From Notospermus geniculatus (taxonomy: Eukaryota; Nemertea; Pilidiophora; Heteronemertea; Lineidae), in NCBI GenBank assembly GCA_002633025.1, contig NMRB01000148.1, forward strand, positions 178,678 through 242,677: a stretch of DNA of 64,000 nucleotides. Direction: 5' to 3'. A program made the translations under genes and the position numbers. Within the stretch, counting starts at the first letter, position 1. Every line of letters starts with the position of its first letter. This document shows, piece by piece, positions 1 through 11,052 of the stretch. The notes below the pieces were generated by a model, which made no database searches, was not told where the DNA came from, and was given only the letters and a program-made list of their open reading frames with translations.

Positions 1-1758
1 TAGTGATCGCGTTTTACTCGCACTTGATCCCCTTTCAGTCATCCGTTTTTAATCCCCTCCGTAGTCTAAACACGCAATCAAATGTAAACAAGCTCTGATT
101 TAATTTTCAAGCTTAAAATGATTCATAACCTTGATGGTAATGCGTTGTGCTCTGTAAGTATTTTTGCATCGCGCTCCATTCCCCCAAACCCCAGAAACGC
201 ATTAGAACGCTGTAAAAAGGAAATCGCTGACATTTATTTTATCCTGCTCGGCGATCATTCAAACTCCCTTTGTTCCAAGTTAGGCTATGTTGTCTCGATC
301 ACATGATTGATCAGCTTTTTGTGGTGATTCGTCCCCCTCAGCCGACGATTCAGAGCATGTCAATGCATATGTACACGTTGATTCCAAGCCGGCTATTCGA
401 CTCGCCGGAAATTACGTTGAATTAGTTGGTGACAGCGTAAGTTACGGATCCATCACAAGGAGGCTGGAGATGGCCTCTGTTTTATGCTTCCTGATCATTT
501 GTGTTTTCTTTACGGTTAAATCGTCAAGAAAAAGTGACGTGCGGCGTTCTGAAAACAAAGTTTAAGACAACAATGGATCACGTGTTCATTGTGGCAGACG
601 GCGCCCCGCGCATGCGCATTGAACATTTGCGGAGTAAACGCCGGAAATGATCAGATTAAATTGCCAAGATAAAGACTATGAGTTTAACATAGTTAGATGT
701 CATGAATTGAAATGACGGGAAAATGCAAATCATGAAATTTCTGAGGTGGAAATGTCTTTTTTATGCAGTACAACACTATTAATTTTCAAAAAAGACGCTT
801 TCGGGGAATCGTACTTTGCCTCATAATAAATACAGCCTACGGCGGTTAAATAAAAGAATGAAATTTAAAAAATCCTTCGTGTGGGAAAAATGAACTCAAC
901 CCCAGATTGGAACGTGATGAGTCCTTTGGCCAGAGTTACATAACTTTCTCTCCGCAATTACATGTATGTGCAATGTGTCCGCATGCCGGATAGATTGCAG
1001 GCACGGGGTAATTGTTGTCAAACATATTCGTATATTTTGTTTTTGTTACCGCCGATATCATAATGTCAGGTTCATGGTGACCGATACCGGTGCCTTGCCG
1101 AGGTTAACATCTCAAATATCACTAGAGAGTTTATCTAAGAGTTTTCGCCCGTACGAGCCGCATGCTGAACGACTCTCCAAGACCTCCTACGCCTCTTCCG
1201 CTAATTAAATACAGTTTTTGGACGCTGACGTCTTCTCGAGTTGACGTAGCATGAAGGTTGTTTGTGTAGATTTCTCTAGAGTTATGATTGTTCGATTCTT
1301 GTTTCCGCCCGGCGTCGAGTGTTGGCATGTGACTCGAACGGATCGCGCGCCGCCGCGCGATGAGCGCAAACCCTGGTTGTTGAACCATGCCGCGTGCCCC
1401 CAATGCGTCCCCGGGCCTCGGCGAGGGCGGGGTGGGGCAAGAGTAAACAAAGATAGGCAACCTCCCATTGTCACCTGTATCCTCGATGGCCCTTCAGAGA
1501 TCTCACCTCTGGAGTTGAGCAGCTAATTTCTATACAACACCAAAGTGGAACTCATTCCGTTTGTAGTACAAAACTACTTAATAGTCTGCAGACGGCTATT
1601 GATTCTTCGAGAATTCGCCCTCGAGATCAAGGGTGCACTGCAGACCAGTTACACACGTAGCTTGTTAACTTGATAACAGACAAGAGAAGGAAAGAGAAAC
1701 AGTAATTTATATTTGATATAAACGAACCTCTTGCCAGATTATTAAAATTGTGCTCCTG
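1..1758. other. Non-coding stretch, nothing recognised
   Basis: Both strands carry only short overlapping open frames without family motifs. A CpG-containing patch at 1320-1450 and an NRF1-like cgcatgcgc near 609 are visible. No repeat copy shared with the rest of the window was found. Confidence 0.6.
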
Positions 1759-2320
1759 CTTGATCGAGAGACTTGTTTGATGGAGTAATTTTTCTATCCG
1801 ACTCCCGCCACCTACGCCAATAGCTCATTTGCATAAACCCCGCCATCCCCAAGGTGATGATCCAAAAATAGGTCGACGAAAAAATAACGTACTTCGTCGG
1901 GTTGAGTGTCGGTGACATTTCATGTCGATTTTTTTATTTCATCCGGATCCCAAGTCACCTAAGCAAATAAGGGACCACCGTTTCAATTCCATGTCGTGTG
2001 TAAAAAAGGGAACTTTATCAGCTGAAGATATCGTTGCCTTTCCCTACTCAAACTGCGGCAAAGAAAATGAGGCAAAATTTAGATTTCGCTCATTGGAAAA
2101 TATTAATCATCTAAATGTAGCAATCAGGGCCCTGTTTCATAAAGTGACTTTAAGCTAATGGTACATGTACCTATAACCAAACGGAAAATGTATTGAAATT
2201 AATGCTACAATTAGCTTAAAGTCACTATATGAAACAGGTCCCAGATCTTAATATAAATGTAAATCTCCAAAAATGGAAATGACATGACATTTTTCTTCAG
2301 GAAAATCATCCCTGAAACTT

Positions 2321-2755
2321 CAACACTGAAAAGAAACGTAGTGTTGCCCTTACACACCGAACACCGAAAATCAAGTTACCTGAGCAGAACACCAATTTTC
2401 AGTGTTAGACCGGAATAAACACTGAAAATCTATGTTTTACTCTAAGCAACTCCAAGATACAGAATAGCACAAAATTGACACACAAAATGATAATAAGCAA
2501 GAAGTCAATCTCCAGAATTCACCGTGACAAATTTTCGACCCCAACCGGGGTCTTTTTCAAGTGGAACTTTACAATCTGAAACTCTAGAAAAGTCTTTTCT
2601 ATAGAGTTTCAGATTGTAAAGTTCCACTTGAAAAAGACCCCGGTTGGGGTCGAAAATTTGTGAATTCTGGAGATTGACTTTTTGCTTATAACTCTAAGCA
2701 ACCCTGATTTTCGATGTTCTCAATGTAAGGAAACATTACCTTTTTCAGTGTTCCC
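2321..2755. mobile_element. Foldback element interrupted by a second foldback (copy A)
   Basis: Without its insertion this is the same palindromic unit seen at 5242-5432: arms beginning AACACTGAAAAG and containing ACCGAAAATCAGGTTAC face right arms ending CTTTTCAGTGTT. A 241-bp element sits near its centre (2451-2691). Related inverted arms with CAGGGTTACTTC occur at 59791-59902. Confidence 0.6.
2440..2702. mobile_element. 241-bp foldback insertion with 11-bp target duplication
   Basis: CTCTAAGCAAC occurs at 2440-2450 and 2692-2702, bracketing an insertion absent from copy B, where the motif occurs once. The inserted DNA is a near-perfect snapback centred near 2590. Each arm carries AAGTCAATCTCCAGAATTC or its complement, a GACCCC/GGGGTC hairpin and GTGGAACTTTACAATCTG. 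The left side has about 37 extra bases before the palindrome starts, so the ends are not symmetric. An 11-bp duplication is in the range of Mutator-like and Foldback elements, but superfamily assignment is inference. Confidence 0.8.
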
Positions 2756-3295
2756 CAACATAATTACATACGGGCATGATTTGAAACAAGACATTGCAGA
2801 ATCAAGCACCCTTAACACTAAATGGAACACCACGATTTAAATTAGTGTTAATTTACATTACATTCTGTATGATCATATACCAGACACACAGACCAAGACG
2901 GAAGGAAGTCCTAGAGAATCTGATTCTTCAAAATTGAGCCAATATACGTTAAGATCTTCTCAAGCGTTTTAGCGAATGTATCACAAGATCTCTTTAGGAT
3001 GGCGAACATTGTTCCTTTTATTACATAGTTCCTTCCTCCGATGTCAGGAATGCATACGCACCACTCTACCTGTCAGCGTTCGTTTGTTTTTACTGTACGT
3101 TACGAACAGAGGAGCGTGTGGGAAACTTCTGGAGCTTTTACTTGAAGTGGTTCATTTCCTCCCCAGATCCCGGCCAGACCTCTTGTGCTTGTTACTTCTG
3201 AGGATCGGGCAAGTGCCCGCCGGGCTCCAGAACAAATAATCCACAATTAATGAAAGTTAGGCTTTTAATTATCATTTGGAGAAAAAACACTACAT

Positions 3296-3365
3296 GTCTA
3301 CATGCACATGCACATGTACATGTAGACATGTAGTTTTCTTTAATGCTTACCCGACATGTACATGT
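3296..3365. repeat. ACATGTACATG-type microsatellite
   Basis: Imperfect tandem ACATGT/ACATGC units, self-complementary. The corresponding tract in copy B is longer (5985-6080). Confidence 0.8.
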
Positions 3366-3370
3366 TCGTA

Positions 3371-3479
3371 CGGGCCGTATTTTAGAATGCTCCTCAACGT
3401 AAAGGAGTTCCTCAAGGCTATTGTTCTCCTGTTGAGAACAATAGCCTTCAGGAACTCCTTTACATTGAGGAGCATTGTA
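3371..3479. mobile_element. Palindromic MITE, GGGCCGTAT ends (copy A)
   Basis: The left arm GGCCGTATTTTAGAATGC then CTCCTCAACGTAAAGGAG is mirrored after CTGTTGAGAACAATAG. The right arm lacks its terminal bases compared with the copy at 6356-6476. Confidence 0.7.
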
Positions 3480-4111
3480 CACGTGGTATTCATATGCTGA
3501 TGTGAATTAAACCGTGATGTGTTCCGCATTTCCTTTATGTTGAAGTACATGCACTTTTGATACATTGTATCAAAAAGCAATGCATGTACTTCCACATAGA
3601 CTTCCATGTAATGTATGTGAGAAAAATATCGCAGACGCAAAAGTTGAGGCGAAGACATGCTTTGAATACTTGCTTTTTGATTGTATGCGTGAAGTAGTTT
3701 ATTTTTTTCCTTATCTTTTATCTCTACATCCTCCTGAAATGTATACCCCGTGTACGGACACGTTTAGGTACACTCCTTTGTCGAGAGGAATGTCATCTTC
3801 CGAAGTGCATGTATTACGGCACGGCGACAAAAGAATAACATTCATGACATGCTCACGAGAAACCTGACTTGGAAACGATATTTAAATCCCGGCAAATACA
3901 GAAACGGATATTTTGACAACAGGACGGCGTCGCTTTGTTAGCCACGTTGTCCGACAATGACAACAACACTTTGGCCATGTGCTAGAGACGCCTGTTGGAC
4001 GCATGCCCGGTGCCCCCGCACGATGGACGTGAGGAATCGGGTTCCGCGAAGAAAAAATCCCACAACTGTTGCAGATATTTTCGCAAGTTACATGTACGCT
4101 GTTTTCTCTAA

Positions 4112-4688
4112 AAAAATACGCCGTGACTATTTGCACAGCAAGTTACTGTGAAAATAGTAGTTCTCGCACTGCTTACACAGCAGATTCTAACCAATGAAAA
4201 CGCGAGGTTCATAATGAGGATGCACTACGATAATTTATGCACGGAGCGTATTAAACAACGAAGTGATTATTCACACGCCTAATCTTCAGTTCAGTCAGCT
4301 AGACTGGCGCAGTGGAAAGATGGAGTGGACTGAACCCAAAGGTCGCGGGTTCGAATCCCGGTAGGCCTAGTCCTTTTTAGTTTTTTTTTCTTACTTTCTT
4401 TTTCTTTTCTCTTTTCTTTTCACTGTTGTGACTCTTTGAAATTTCTACATGGAATAGTTGGTTAATTAATCCTTTCTTAGTGGTGACACTGATAAACACG
4501 GCTACAACTTGGGAACATCACACCCTGGTATTCGGACTCATCCCCTACTCTGACTCACAACCTCAGAGGAATTAGCTATCCTACTGACGCTAACCGACAG
4601 AATGCGTAACATATACATGTAGGTCTGGTGTCTAAGATCATATTTTGCTAATTTTCGGTCAAAATGTGCATGAAAAGCACGTTTTTCC
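4112..4688. other. Unique spacer between duplication copies
   Basis: Contains a tRNA-like sequence (4299-4370), a pyrimidine tract (4372-4425) and otherwise nothing recognised. It ends at the N at 4689. Confidence 0.5.
4299..4377 (+). pseudogene. tRNA-Met-like sequence with pol III terminator
   Basis: An A-box-like TGGCGCAGTGG (4305-4315) and B-box GGTTCGAATCC (4348-4358) lie at tRNA spacing, and AACCCAAAGGTCG resembles the anticodon-arm region of tRNA-Met. The anticodon loop is short and has no CAT, and the acceptor halves pair only when shifted. TTTTT follows at once (4373-4377). It is therefore a tRNA relic or SINE head rather than a working tRNA gene. Confidence 0.55.
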
Positions 4689-4689
4689 N
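4689..4689. other. Single N at duplication junction
   Basis: One undetermined base immediately before the first base of duplication copy B, the mark of an assembly join. Confidence 0.85.
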
Positions 4690-5241
4690 CTTGATCGAGA
4701 GACTTGTTTGATGGAGTAATTTTTCTATCCGACTCCCGCCACCTACGCCAATAGCTCATTTGCATAAACCCCGCCATCCCCAAGGTGATGATCCAAAAAT
4801 AGGTCGACGAAAAAATAACGTACTTCGTCGGGTTGAGTGTCGGTGACATTTCATGTCGATTTTTTTATTTCATCCGGAACCCAAGTCACCTAAGCAAATA
4901 AGGGACCACCGTCTCAATTCCATGTCGGGTGTAAAAAAGGGAACTTTATCAGCTGAAGATATCGTTGCCTTTCCCTACTCAAACTGCGGCAAAGAAAATG
5001 AGGCCAAATTTAGATTTCGCTCATTGGAAAAAATTATTCATCTAAATGTAGCAATCAGGGGCCTGTTTTATAAAGTGACTTTAAGCTGATGGTACCTATA
5101 ACCAAACGGAAAATGTATTGAAGTTAATGCTACAATTAGCTTAAAGTCACTTGAAACAGGTCCCAGATCTAAATATAAATGTAAGTCTCCAAAAATGGAA
5201 TTGACGTGACATTTTTCTTCAGAAAAATCATCCCTGAAACT

Positions 5242-5432
5242 TCAACACTGAAAAGAAACGTAGTGTTGCCCTTACACACCGAACACCGAAAATCAGGTTA
5301 CCTGAGCTAAACACCGATTTTCAGTGTTAAGTGTTAGACCGGAATAAACACTGAAAGTCGGTGTTTTGCTCTAAGCAACCCTAATTTTCGATGTTCTCAA
5401 TGTAAGGAAACGTCACCTTTTCAGTGTTCCCC
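5242..5432. mobile_element. Palindromic miniature element, uninterrupted copy
   Basis: Inverted arms: AACACTGAAAAG and ACCGAAAATCAGGTTAC on the left, AACCCTAATTTTCGATGTTC and CTTTTCAGTGTT on the right. It is the empty-site counterpart of 2321-2755 and has a single CTCTAAGCAAC at 5369-5379. No coding capacity. Confidence 0.6.
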
Positions 5433-6355
5433 AACATACATGTAACTCTACGTACGGGCATGATTTGAAACAAGACATTGCAGAATCAAGCACTCTTAAC
5501 ACTAAATGGAATACCACGATTTAAATTAGTGATAATTTACATTACATTCTGTATGATCATACGCCAGACACAAAGACCAAGACGGAAGGAAGTCCTAGAG
5601 AATCTGATTCTTCAAAATTGAGCCAATATACGTTAAGATCTTCTCAAGCGTTTTAGCGAATGTATCACAAGATCTCTTTAGGATGGCGAACATTGTTCCT
5701 TTTATTACATAGTTCCTTCCTCCGATGTCAGGAAAGCATACGCACCACTCTACCTGTCAGCGTTCGTTTGTTTTTACTGTACGTTACGAACAGAGGAGCG
5801 TGTGGGAAACTTCTGGAGCTTTTACTTGAAGTGGTTCATTTCCTCCCCAGATCCCGGCCAGACCTCTTGTGCTTGTTACTTCTGAGGATCGGGCAAGTGC
5901 CCGCCGGCCTCCAGAACAAATAATCCACAATTAATGAAAGTTAGGCTTTTAATTAATCATTTGGAGAAAAAAATACATGTCTACATGCACATGCACATGC
6001 ACATGTAGAAATGTAGTTTTCTTTAATGCTTACATGTACATGTACATGTTCATACACATGTACATGTACATGCACATGAGTTAATTTTTTATGTTCTTAT
6101 TTTCCAAAAATATCCGGGTAGAAAATAATTCTAACATCGCAGAGTTGTAAAAGTGGCTCAATTCGTTATGTTGACAATAATATTTTTCTACATTTTGAAA
6201 AAAATACAAGATTTTGGGCGACATCATTTTCGAGTCTAAATAAAAATCGACTGCGAGTCTAATCTAAATTGTCACATTATGTTAATATTGCTTAAAGAAA
6301 ACCTGTCAATAGCTGTTGCTGAAGCAGTTTCTGAAATTAAAATGTATAAAAGTCT

Positions 6356-6476
6356 ACGGCCCGTATTTTAGAATGCTCCTCAACGTAAAGGAGTTCCTTA
6401 AGGCTATTGTCCTCCTGTTGAGAACAATAGCCTTCAGGTACTCCTTTACGTTGAGGAGCATTCTAAAATATGGGCC
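6356..6476. mobile_element. Palindromic MITE, GGCCCGTAT ends (copy B)
   Basis: Full-length palindrome: GGCCCGTATTTTAGAATGC on the left and GCATTCTAAAATATGGGCC on the right, about 120 bp with almost no loop. Non-autonomous; no target duplication could be assigned. Confidence 0.75.
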
Positions 6477-7170
6477 TACATGTATATCAGAAGAAATGTT
6501 CTGTGCTGAATCAAATGATGTACATGTACAATGTAGTATTCATATGCTGATGTGAATTAAACCATGACGTGTTCCGCACTTCCGTTATGTTGAAGTACTG
6601 TACATGCATTGCTTTTTGATACATTGTACTTCCACATAGACTTCCATGTAATGTATGTGAGAAAAATATCGCAGACGCAAAAGTTGAGGCGAAGACATGC
6701 TTTGAATACATGTACTTGCTTTTTGATTGTATGCGTGAAGTAGTTTTTTTCCTTATCTTTTATCTCTCTACATCCTCCAGAAATGTATACCCCGTACGGA
6801 CACGTTTATTTTGTATGAGATAGGTACACTCCTTTGTCGATAGGAATGTCATCTTCCGAAGTGCATGTATTACGGCACGGCGACAAAGGAATAACATTCA
6901 TGACATGCTCACGAGAAACCTGACTTGGAAACGATATTTGAATCCCGGCAAATACAGAAACGGATATTTTGACAACAGGACGGCGTCGCTTTGTTAGCCA
7001 CGTTGTCCGAGAATGACAACAACACTTTGGCCATGTGCTGGAGACGCCTGTTGGACGCATGCCCGGTGCCCCCGCACGATGGACGTGAGGAATCGGGTTC
7101 CGCAAAGAAAAAAACCCACAACTGTTGCAGACATTTTCGCAAGTTCACGCTGTTTCCTTTCTCTAAAAAT

Positions 7171-8488
7171 TTCTCCAACCTCTTGTTTTCATTGGATTCT
7201 GAAAACTCATGACGGTTTGGTATTTTGTCACTGGCCAAGGCCATTTCGTCAAAAACTTTAGCCTGTGTATGAAAATTTCTGTAGTTTTCGTACGTGTCGT
7301 GGGAAAATCGTCCAAACCCTCTCATTGGCGAGCCAAACTAGTTTTTGTAGCCTGCCATTGGTCAATGTGAATGTCTGTTGTTGGGAGAAAAATTGTTGCG
7401 AAACACGTAGCACGGGCTGACTTAGTTGGTATAATACGTTCAGTATTTCTTCGCGTACCAGGCCATAAACATCTACAAACATCAACAACATCACGCAGCG
7501 ATCGATCTCATCTCCACGCATTAAGTGGCTTCCCATCCCTAGCCTCAATCAACATTTATTAACATGTCCTTTACACACCACTTACCTCTCTTTAAAGCAA
7601 TGCCACTAGAGCGAAGTGGGAAGTAGCCCGATACAGGATCCCGGGCCCCGTGGAGTAGACCCGGCACTCGCGGAAAGAGATCCAGACCGGCCGGGAGAGC
7701 TAATAGACTAATAAAGAAGTACACGGCTAAACATTCCCGCTACGACTCAAGATGGCGACAAGCCATTCCGCTATTCCTTCCTTCTTCCTATCCGTATCCG
7801 ATTTCCTTTTCCTCTTCGAACCAATGCTTCTAGCAACCAATGAGAGTGGCTTTTGGTGGTGCGTCATTTTGATGCAGCCAATGGGAGGAGAGTATTCTAA
7901 TGATTGCTGTGGTTTGTCGTGTTGATCGAATCTCTAGCCACGTACTTGTTGTGTAACTATTGGAGATGAAAGATAGGGTGGGGAAGGTTGGTTTTGCGAG
8001 GCTGCGGCTGCTGTTCTTGCTTACGTCTGAGAAGAGGATTGACAGAGCGCGGAACTGTGGTCGACTGCCGGTTGTCAACATCTTGTTGGGAGGGGCGGCA
8101 TTGATTTGGTTCTCCAGTTAGTACGATGTGAAATTGGGAGAAAAATTATACCTCGTCGAAGTAATAACGTACAATTGCTTTGATAAAATTGTCATTGGGT
8201 CCGTGGGGACCAGAGAGCATCTGGTAAGTTCGTGTCACACACATGTACACATTGCTTACGGGTTAGGCATGCTTGATTATGTACTAACATGATAAGTGTT
8301 CCACTAGGTGGAAGTTAGCCTAATTTCAAGACCCTCTCTTGGTGTTATGGTACACATTTTCGAAGGGTGATCGGTAAAAATGGGCGGAATGATTCTCTGC
8401 AAGTTTTTTTGGTGAAGGCATTGTCAGACGATGCATCAAAATATCACTTGATTCCAACATAATGTAGGTGTGACTCAAAAATCTAGAT
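7171..8488. other. Non-coding stretch, nothing recognised
   Basis: No exon, tRNA or tandem array was seen. An AAGATGGCG motif lies near 7749 in a GC-richer patch (7620-7760). Confidence 0.5.
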
Positions 8489-8680
8489 TTAAAGCGAATT
8501 GATATCGAAAAAAATTGATTTAGAAATAGAATTTGAAAGGGGACGAATTTTCAGGAAGAAATGTAAACAAACTTCTCCAGAATGTCAACAAAGAAATGTT
8601 CGTGCATTCTGATTGGCTGAAATTTTGTGTTTACAAACACCAGCCAAATGTAAATAAAATCCGCTATCAATTCGCTTTAA
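8489..8680 (+). mobile_element. TTAA-flanked MITE, copy 1 (piggyBac-like)
   Basis: TTAA at both ends (8489-8492 and 8677-8680), then inverted ends AGCGAATTGATA... and ...CAATTCGCT. The 192-bp sequence is the same family as 17048-17236 and 59490-59683. The interior reads GAATTTGAAAGGGGACGA and later ATTCTGATTGGCTGAAATTT. TTAA target duplication is the hallmark of piggyBac-type transposition. Confidence 0.85.
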
Positions 8681-10580
8681 ATTGGAAATATATGATGGTG
8701 CTTTAGTTCACAGATTTTGTGTTGTGACGGTTGAAAATCGGACTCAGTCTCGTTCGATATGCGAGGACGAGATGTCTCTGACCTGCCTCGATCCACATCC
8801 TCGCCACCAAAAGGATGATCTCAGTAGATTCCCATTGTCAAATCGGTTAAATTACACAATAACCTTTCCGCTTATGACTTTTAATTCGACCCCGGTGACA
8901 ACGAAGGATGTAATTACAATCTATTGGCACCGCCATCTTCGGGTTGTATTACCTGATGTTACGAGAAGAGAGAAAACACAACCGCTCCCGATAAGAGACG
9001 AGCTACAATTAGCCAAAATTACAGCCATAAATGCTTCAAAGATTCATAATTGAAGGGAAGAAAATGCGAAGATCGCGTGAAGAAAGTTCTCCGGACATAC
9101 CACGTGAATGTCACGTGTTCATCACGTGGCCGGGTCAGTGTGTTGGTGCTGGGTTCGGTCGTTTGACGTTTCTTGCTCCATAGTGTCACTGCCCTCGGTG
9201 AAATTAACAAACCAAGGTGGTAATTAACAACGTCATCTCGTGGGTTCTGATTTCATTATGATAATTTGAACGAAGTTCTTTTGTTACCATGCGTTTACGC
9301 TTATCTCTATAACCCTTTTTATTCAAACCCCTGCTGGCTTACCGTATATTCTTTTTTGAAACGAAATTCCAGGGTGTGAAATATTCCAGGGCGTTTGGGC
9401 AGTTACCTCTGATGCCCCCGCCTGACTTTACACGTTTGCCTTGGTGCCCTCAGGTTGGCCTTTCATTATTTCAATTTCACGAAAATGCTGTGAGCAAAAC
9501 TTGCCTACTTCGTCGAAGCCGACGTCATCCATTTGTATCATAACCGGTACGAAAGAATCGGAAGTCCTAGGCATGTAAATTCGAGACAATAGTCTGCTAT
9601 TGTATGGCTATTGTTCGAATGGTCCTAGTGTCTATGGCCATCATCCTTATCCATATTGAGCAATAAAACCGGACTTAGATTCCTGGGGGACTTAGATTAC
9701 TACCACACCGGCAAGGATGGCTACGTAGAGATTTTCAACTTTCGTGGCATTGCTTACTTTCTTCTGTGATTCTGAAACGTGTACAAAAAGGAGATACATG
9801 TATACCTAAACCGGTTTTGCATGACTTTATTTGACTTAAATTAGTTTCTAAGGCATAAAAAGAGAAAATCTCTTGAAGAATATTGAGCGAACCTTTCAGC
9901 AAACTGTTCGCATATTCCGCGATTTCGCTGCTTCTTCGCTGTCAGGCTGAAGCACTGTTGATAATAATTATTCAAGACTTCAGACGTCAACTATTAATGA
10001 CCAGACCCAATGAGGCATAAGGTGCACCTTTACCTGCAGAGCAGTTATACGTCTCCGTAACGAGTGTATTGTTGTGGTTTTGAGAAAAGGAAAAGAAGTG
10101 GAAAATCTCGGCGTTCGCGTTGCTTCTTGCCGTCCTTTACGCGCTAACCAGGTGGAAACGAACGCCTTCAGAACGGGCTCCAGTTACGGGGCAGGGCGTT
10201 CAATATAACCGTAAGGCGTTCGCACTATAAGTTAATTAACAGGACAAAAATACGACAGTGACAGCCGATCAAATCTGGACAGTCGTTCAATGATTTGATG
10301 GCTAAACATGGTAACCTTATACATGAGCTAGAGTGACACCGCCGCGGCGTTATGAGAAAATTAGCTCTGTGATTTTGCCTTACATTTCGGAAGGTTAGTA
10401 ATTTTCGCGGTTTGATTTGACGGGGATTTTTTAAGGTTGAATCATATGAAATTTGAGGAGTGGTAGCTGTTACTATGGTCGAGATGGTGAATTTTGAATT
10501 TTAATGGCAGAGAAAGATTCCTTTTAACTGCGATAATTACTACAGCGGTAGATCCTTGGAATCATTACATGTACAAGTAG
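8681..10580. other. Non-coding stretch apart from an E-box triplet
   Basis: An open frame of 123 codons at 8682-9053 has no recognisable motif and starts at the edge of the MITE, so it is probably chance. The CACGTG triplet at 9101-9128 is the only ordered feature seen. Confidence 0.5.
9101..9128. promoter_or_regulatory. Three CACGTG E-boxes at exact 11-bp spacing
   Basis: CACGTG occurs at 9101-9106, 9112-9117 and 9123-9128, each start 11 bp from the last, with AT-rich spacers (aatgt, ttcat). CACGTG is the palindromic core bound by bHLH factors such as USF, MYC/MAX and MITF types. The near-helical spacing would place three dimers on one face of the DNA. No adjacent gene is visible. Confidence 0.4.
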
Positions 10581-10745
10581 AAATCCCAAAAAGGGTAAAA
10601 ATTCCCTAAATTGAGAAGACAGGGAAAATTCCCCAATAGAAGTAGGTAAAAATCCTCCAAAAGGTATTTGGGCATTTCTCCCTTCTCACCTGTCTTCCTA
10701 ATTGTGAATTTTGCCTTTGGGGATTTTTACCGTTGGGATTTTTTT
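10581..10745. mobile_element. Imperfect foldback element
   Basis: AAATCCCAAAAAGGGTAAAAA and ATTGAGAAGACAGG on the left are mirrored, with mismatches, by CCTGTCTTCCTAATT and GGGGATTTTTACCGTTGGGATTT on the right. A homopolymer-rich tract (T then G) follows. Confidence 0.5.
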
Positions 10746-10821
10746 TTTGGGGGGGGGGTATCTTTGACGGAGATTTTTTACCCGTGACCGTATCGTACAA
10801 GGTATCGCCCAACGTTTCTTG

Positions 10822-11052
10822 TACTGTAAACTCCCACTTACCTGTCCCATTCCTGAACTCGGAAAAAATGACCAAATCCTAAGTTGAAGATATCGCACGC
10901 TCAGTCATTCTTTGCCAGGCTCGGGAGTGGGACAAGTAAATGGACAGGACATTACTGTTTCTGACCATACCCCCACCCCATTATCTTCAACTGAGGATTT
11001 GGTCATTTTTTCCGAGTTCAGGAATGGGAGAGGTAAGTGGGAGTTCAGAGTA
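10822..11052. mobile_element. Foldback MITE with TA flanks, CTGTAAACTCCC ends
   Basis: Long inverted arms: AACTCCCACTTACCTGTCCC, then CCTGAACTCGGAAAAAATG and CCAAATCCTAAGTTGAAG, are mirrored on the right. TA lies at both borders (10822-10823 and 11051-11052). The centre carries CAGGCTCGGGAGTG. A second copy is at 63342-63569 with the centre in the opposite orientation. Confidence 0.75.

Larger units (their letters stand above)
1759..4111. repeat. Segmental duplication 1, copy A
   Basis: Matches 4690-7170 in the same orientation with scattered substitutions and several indels. It begins cttgatcgagagacttg and matching stops near ttttcgcaagtt. Relative to copy B it carries an extra foldback insertion at 2451-2691 and lacks about 0.28 kb found at roughly 6060-6355. 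It contains no recognisable gene; the open frames repeated in both copies (for example 1922-2158) show no family motif. Confidence 0.9.
4690..7170. repeat. Segmental duplication 1, copy B (starts immediately after a single N)
   Basis: Same sequence as 1759-4111. The first base of the copy directly follows the N at 4689. Matching decays after about 7150, where copy A and copy B run into different sequence. The placement at an N suggests a contig join. Confidence 0.9.

Noticed and set aside
4299-4370. Functional tRNA gene
   Set aside because: Anticodon loop is short and acceptor pairing is shifted; treated as a relic despite the good B-box and terminator.
8682-9053. 123-codon open frame after the first TTAA MITE
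   Set aside because: No motif or homologous copy at the other MITE sites; likely chance.
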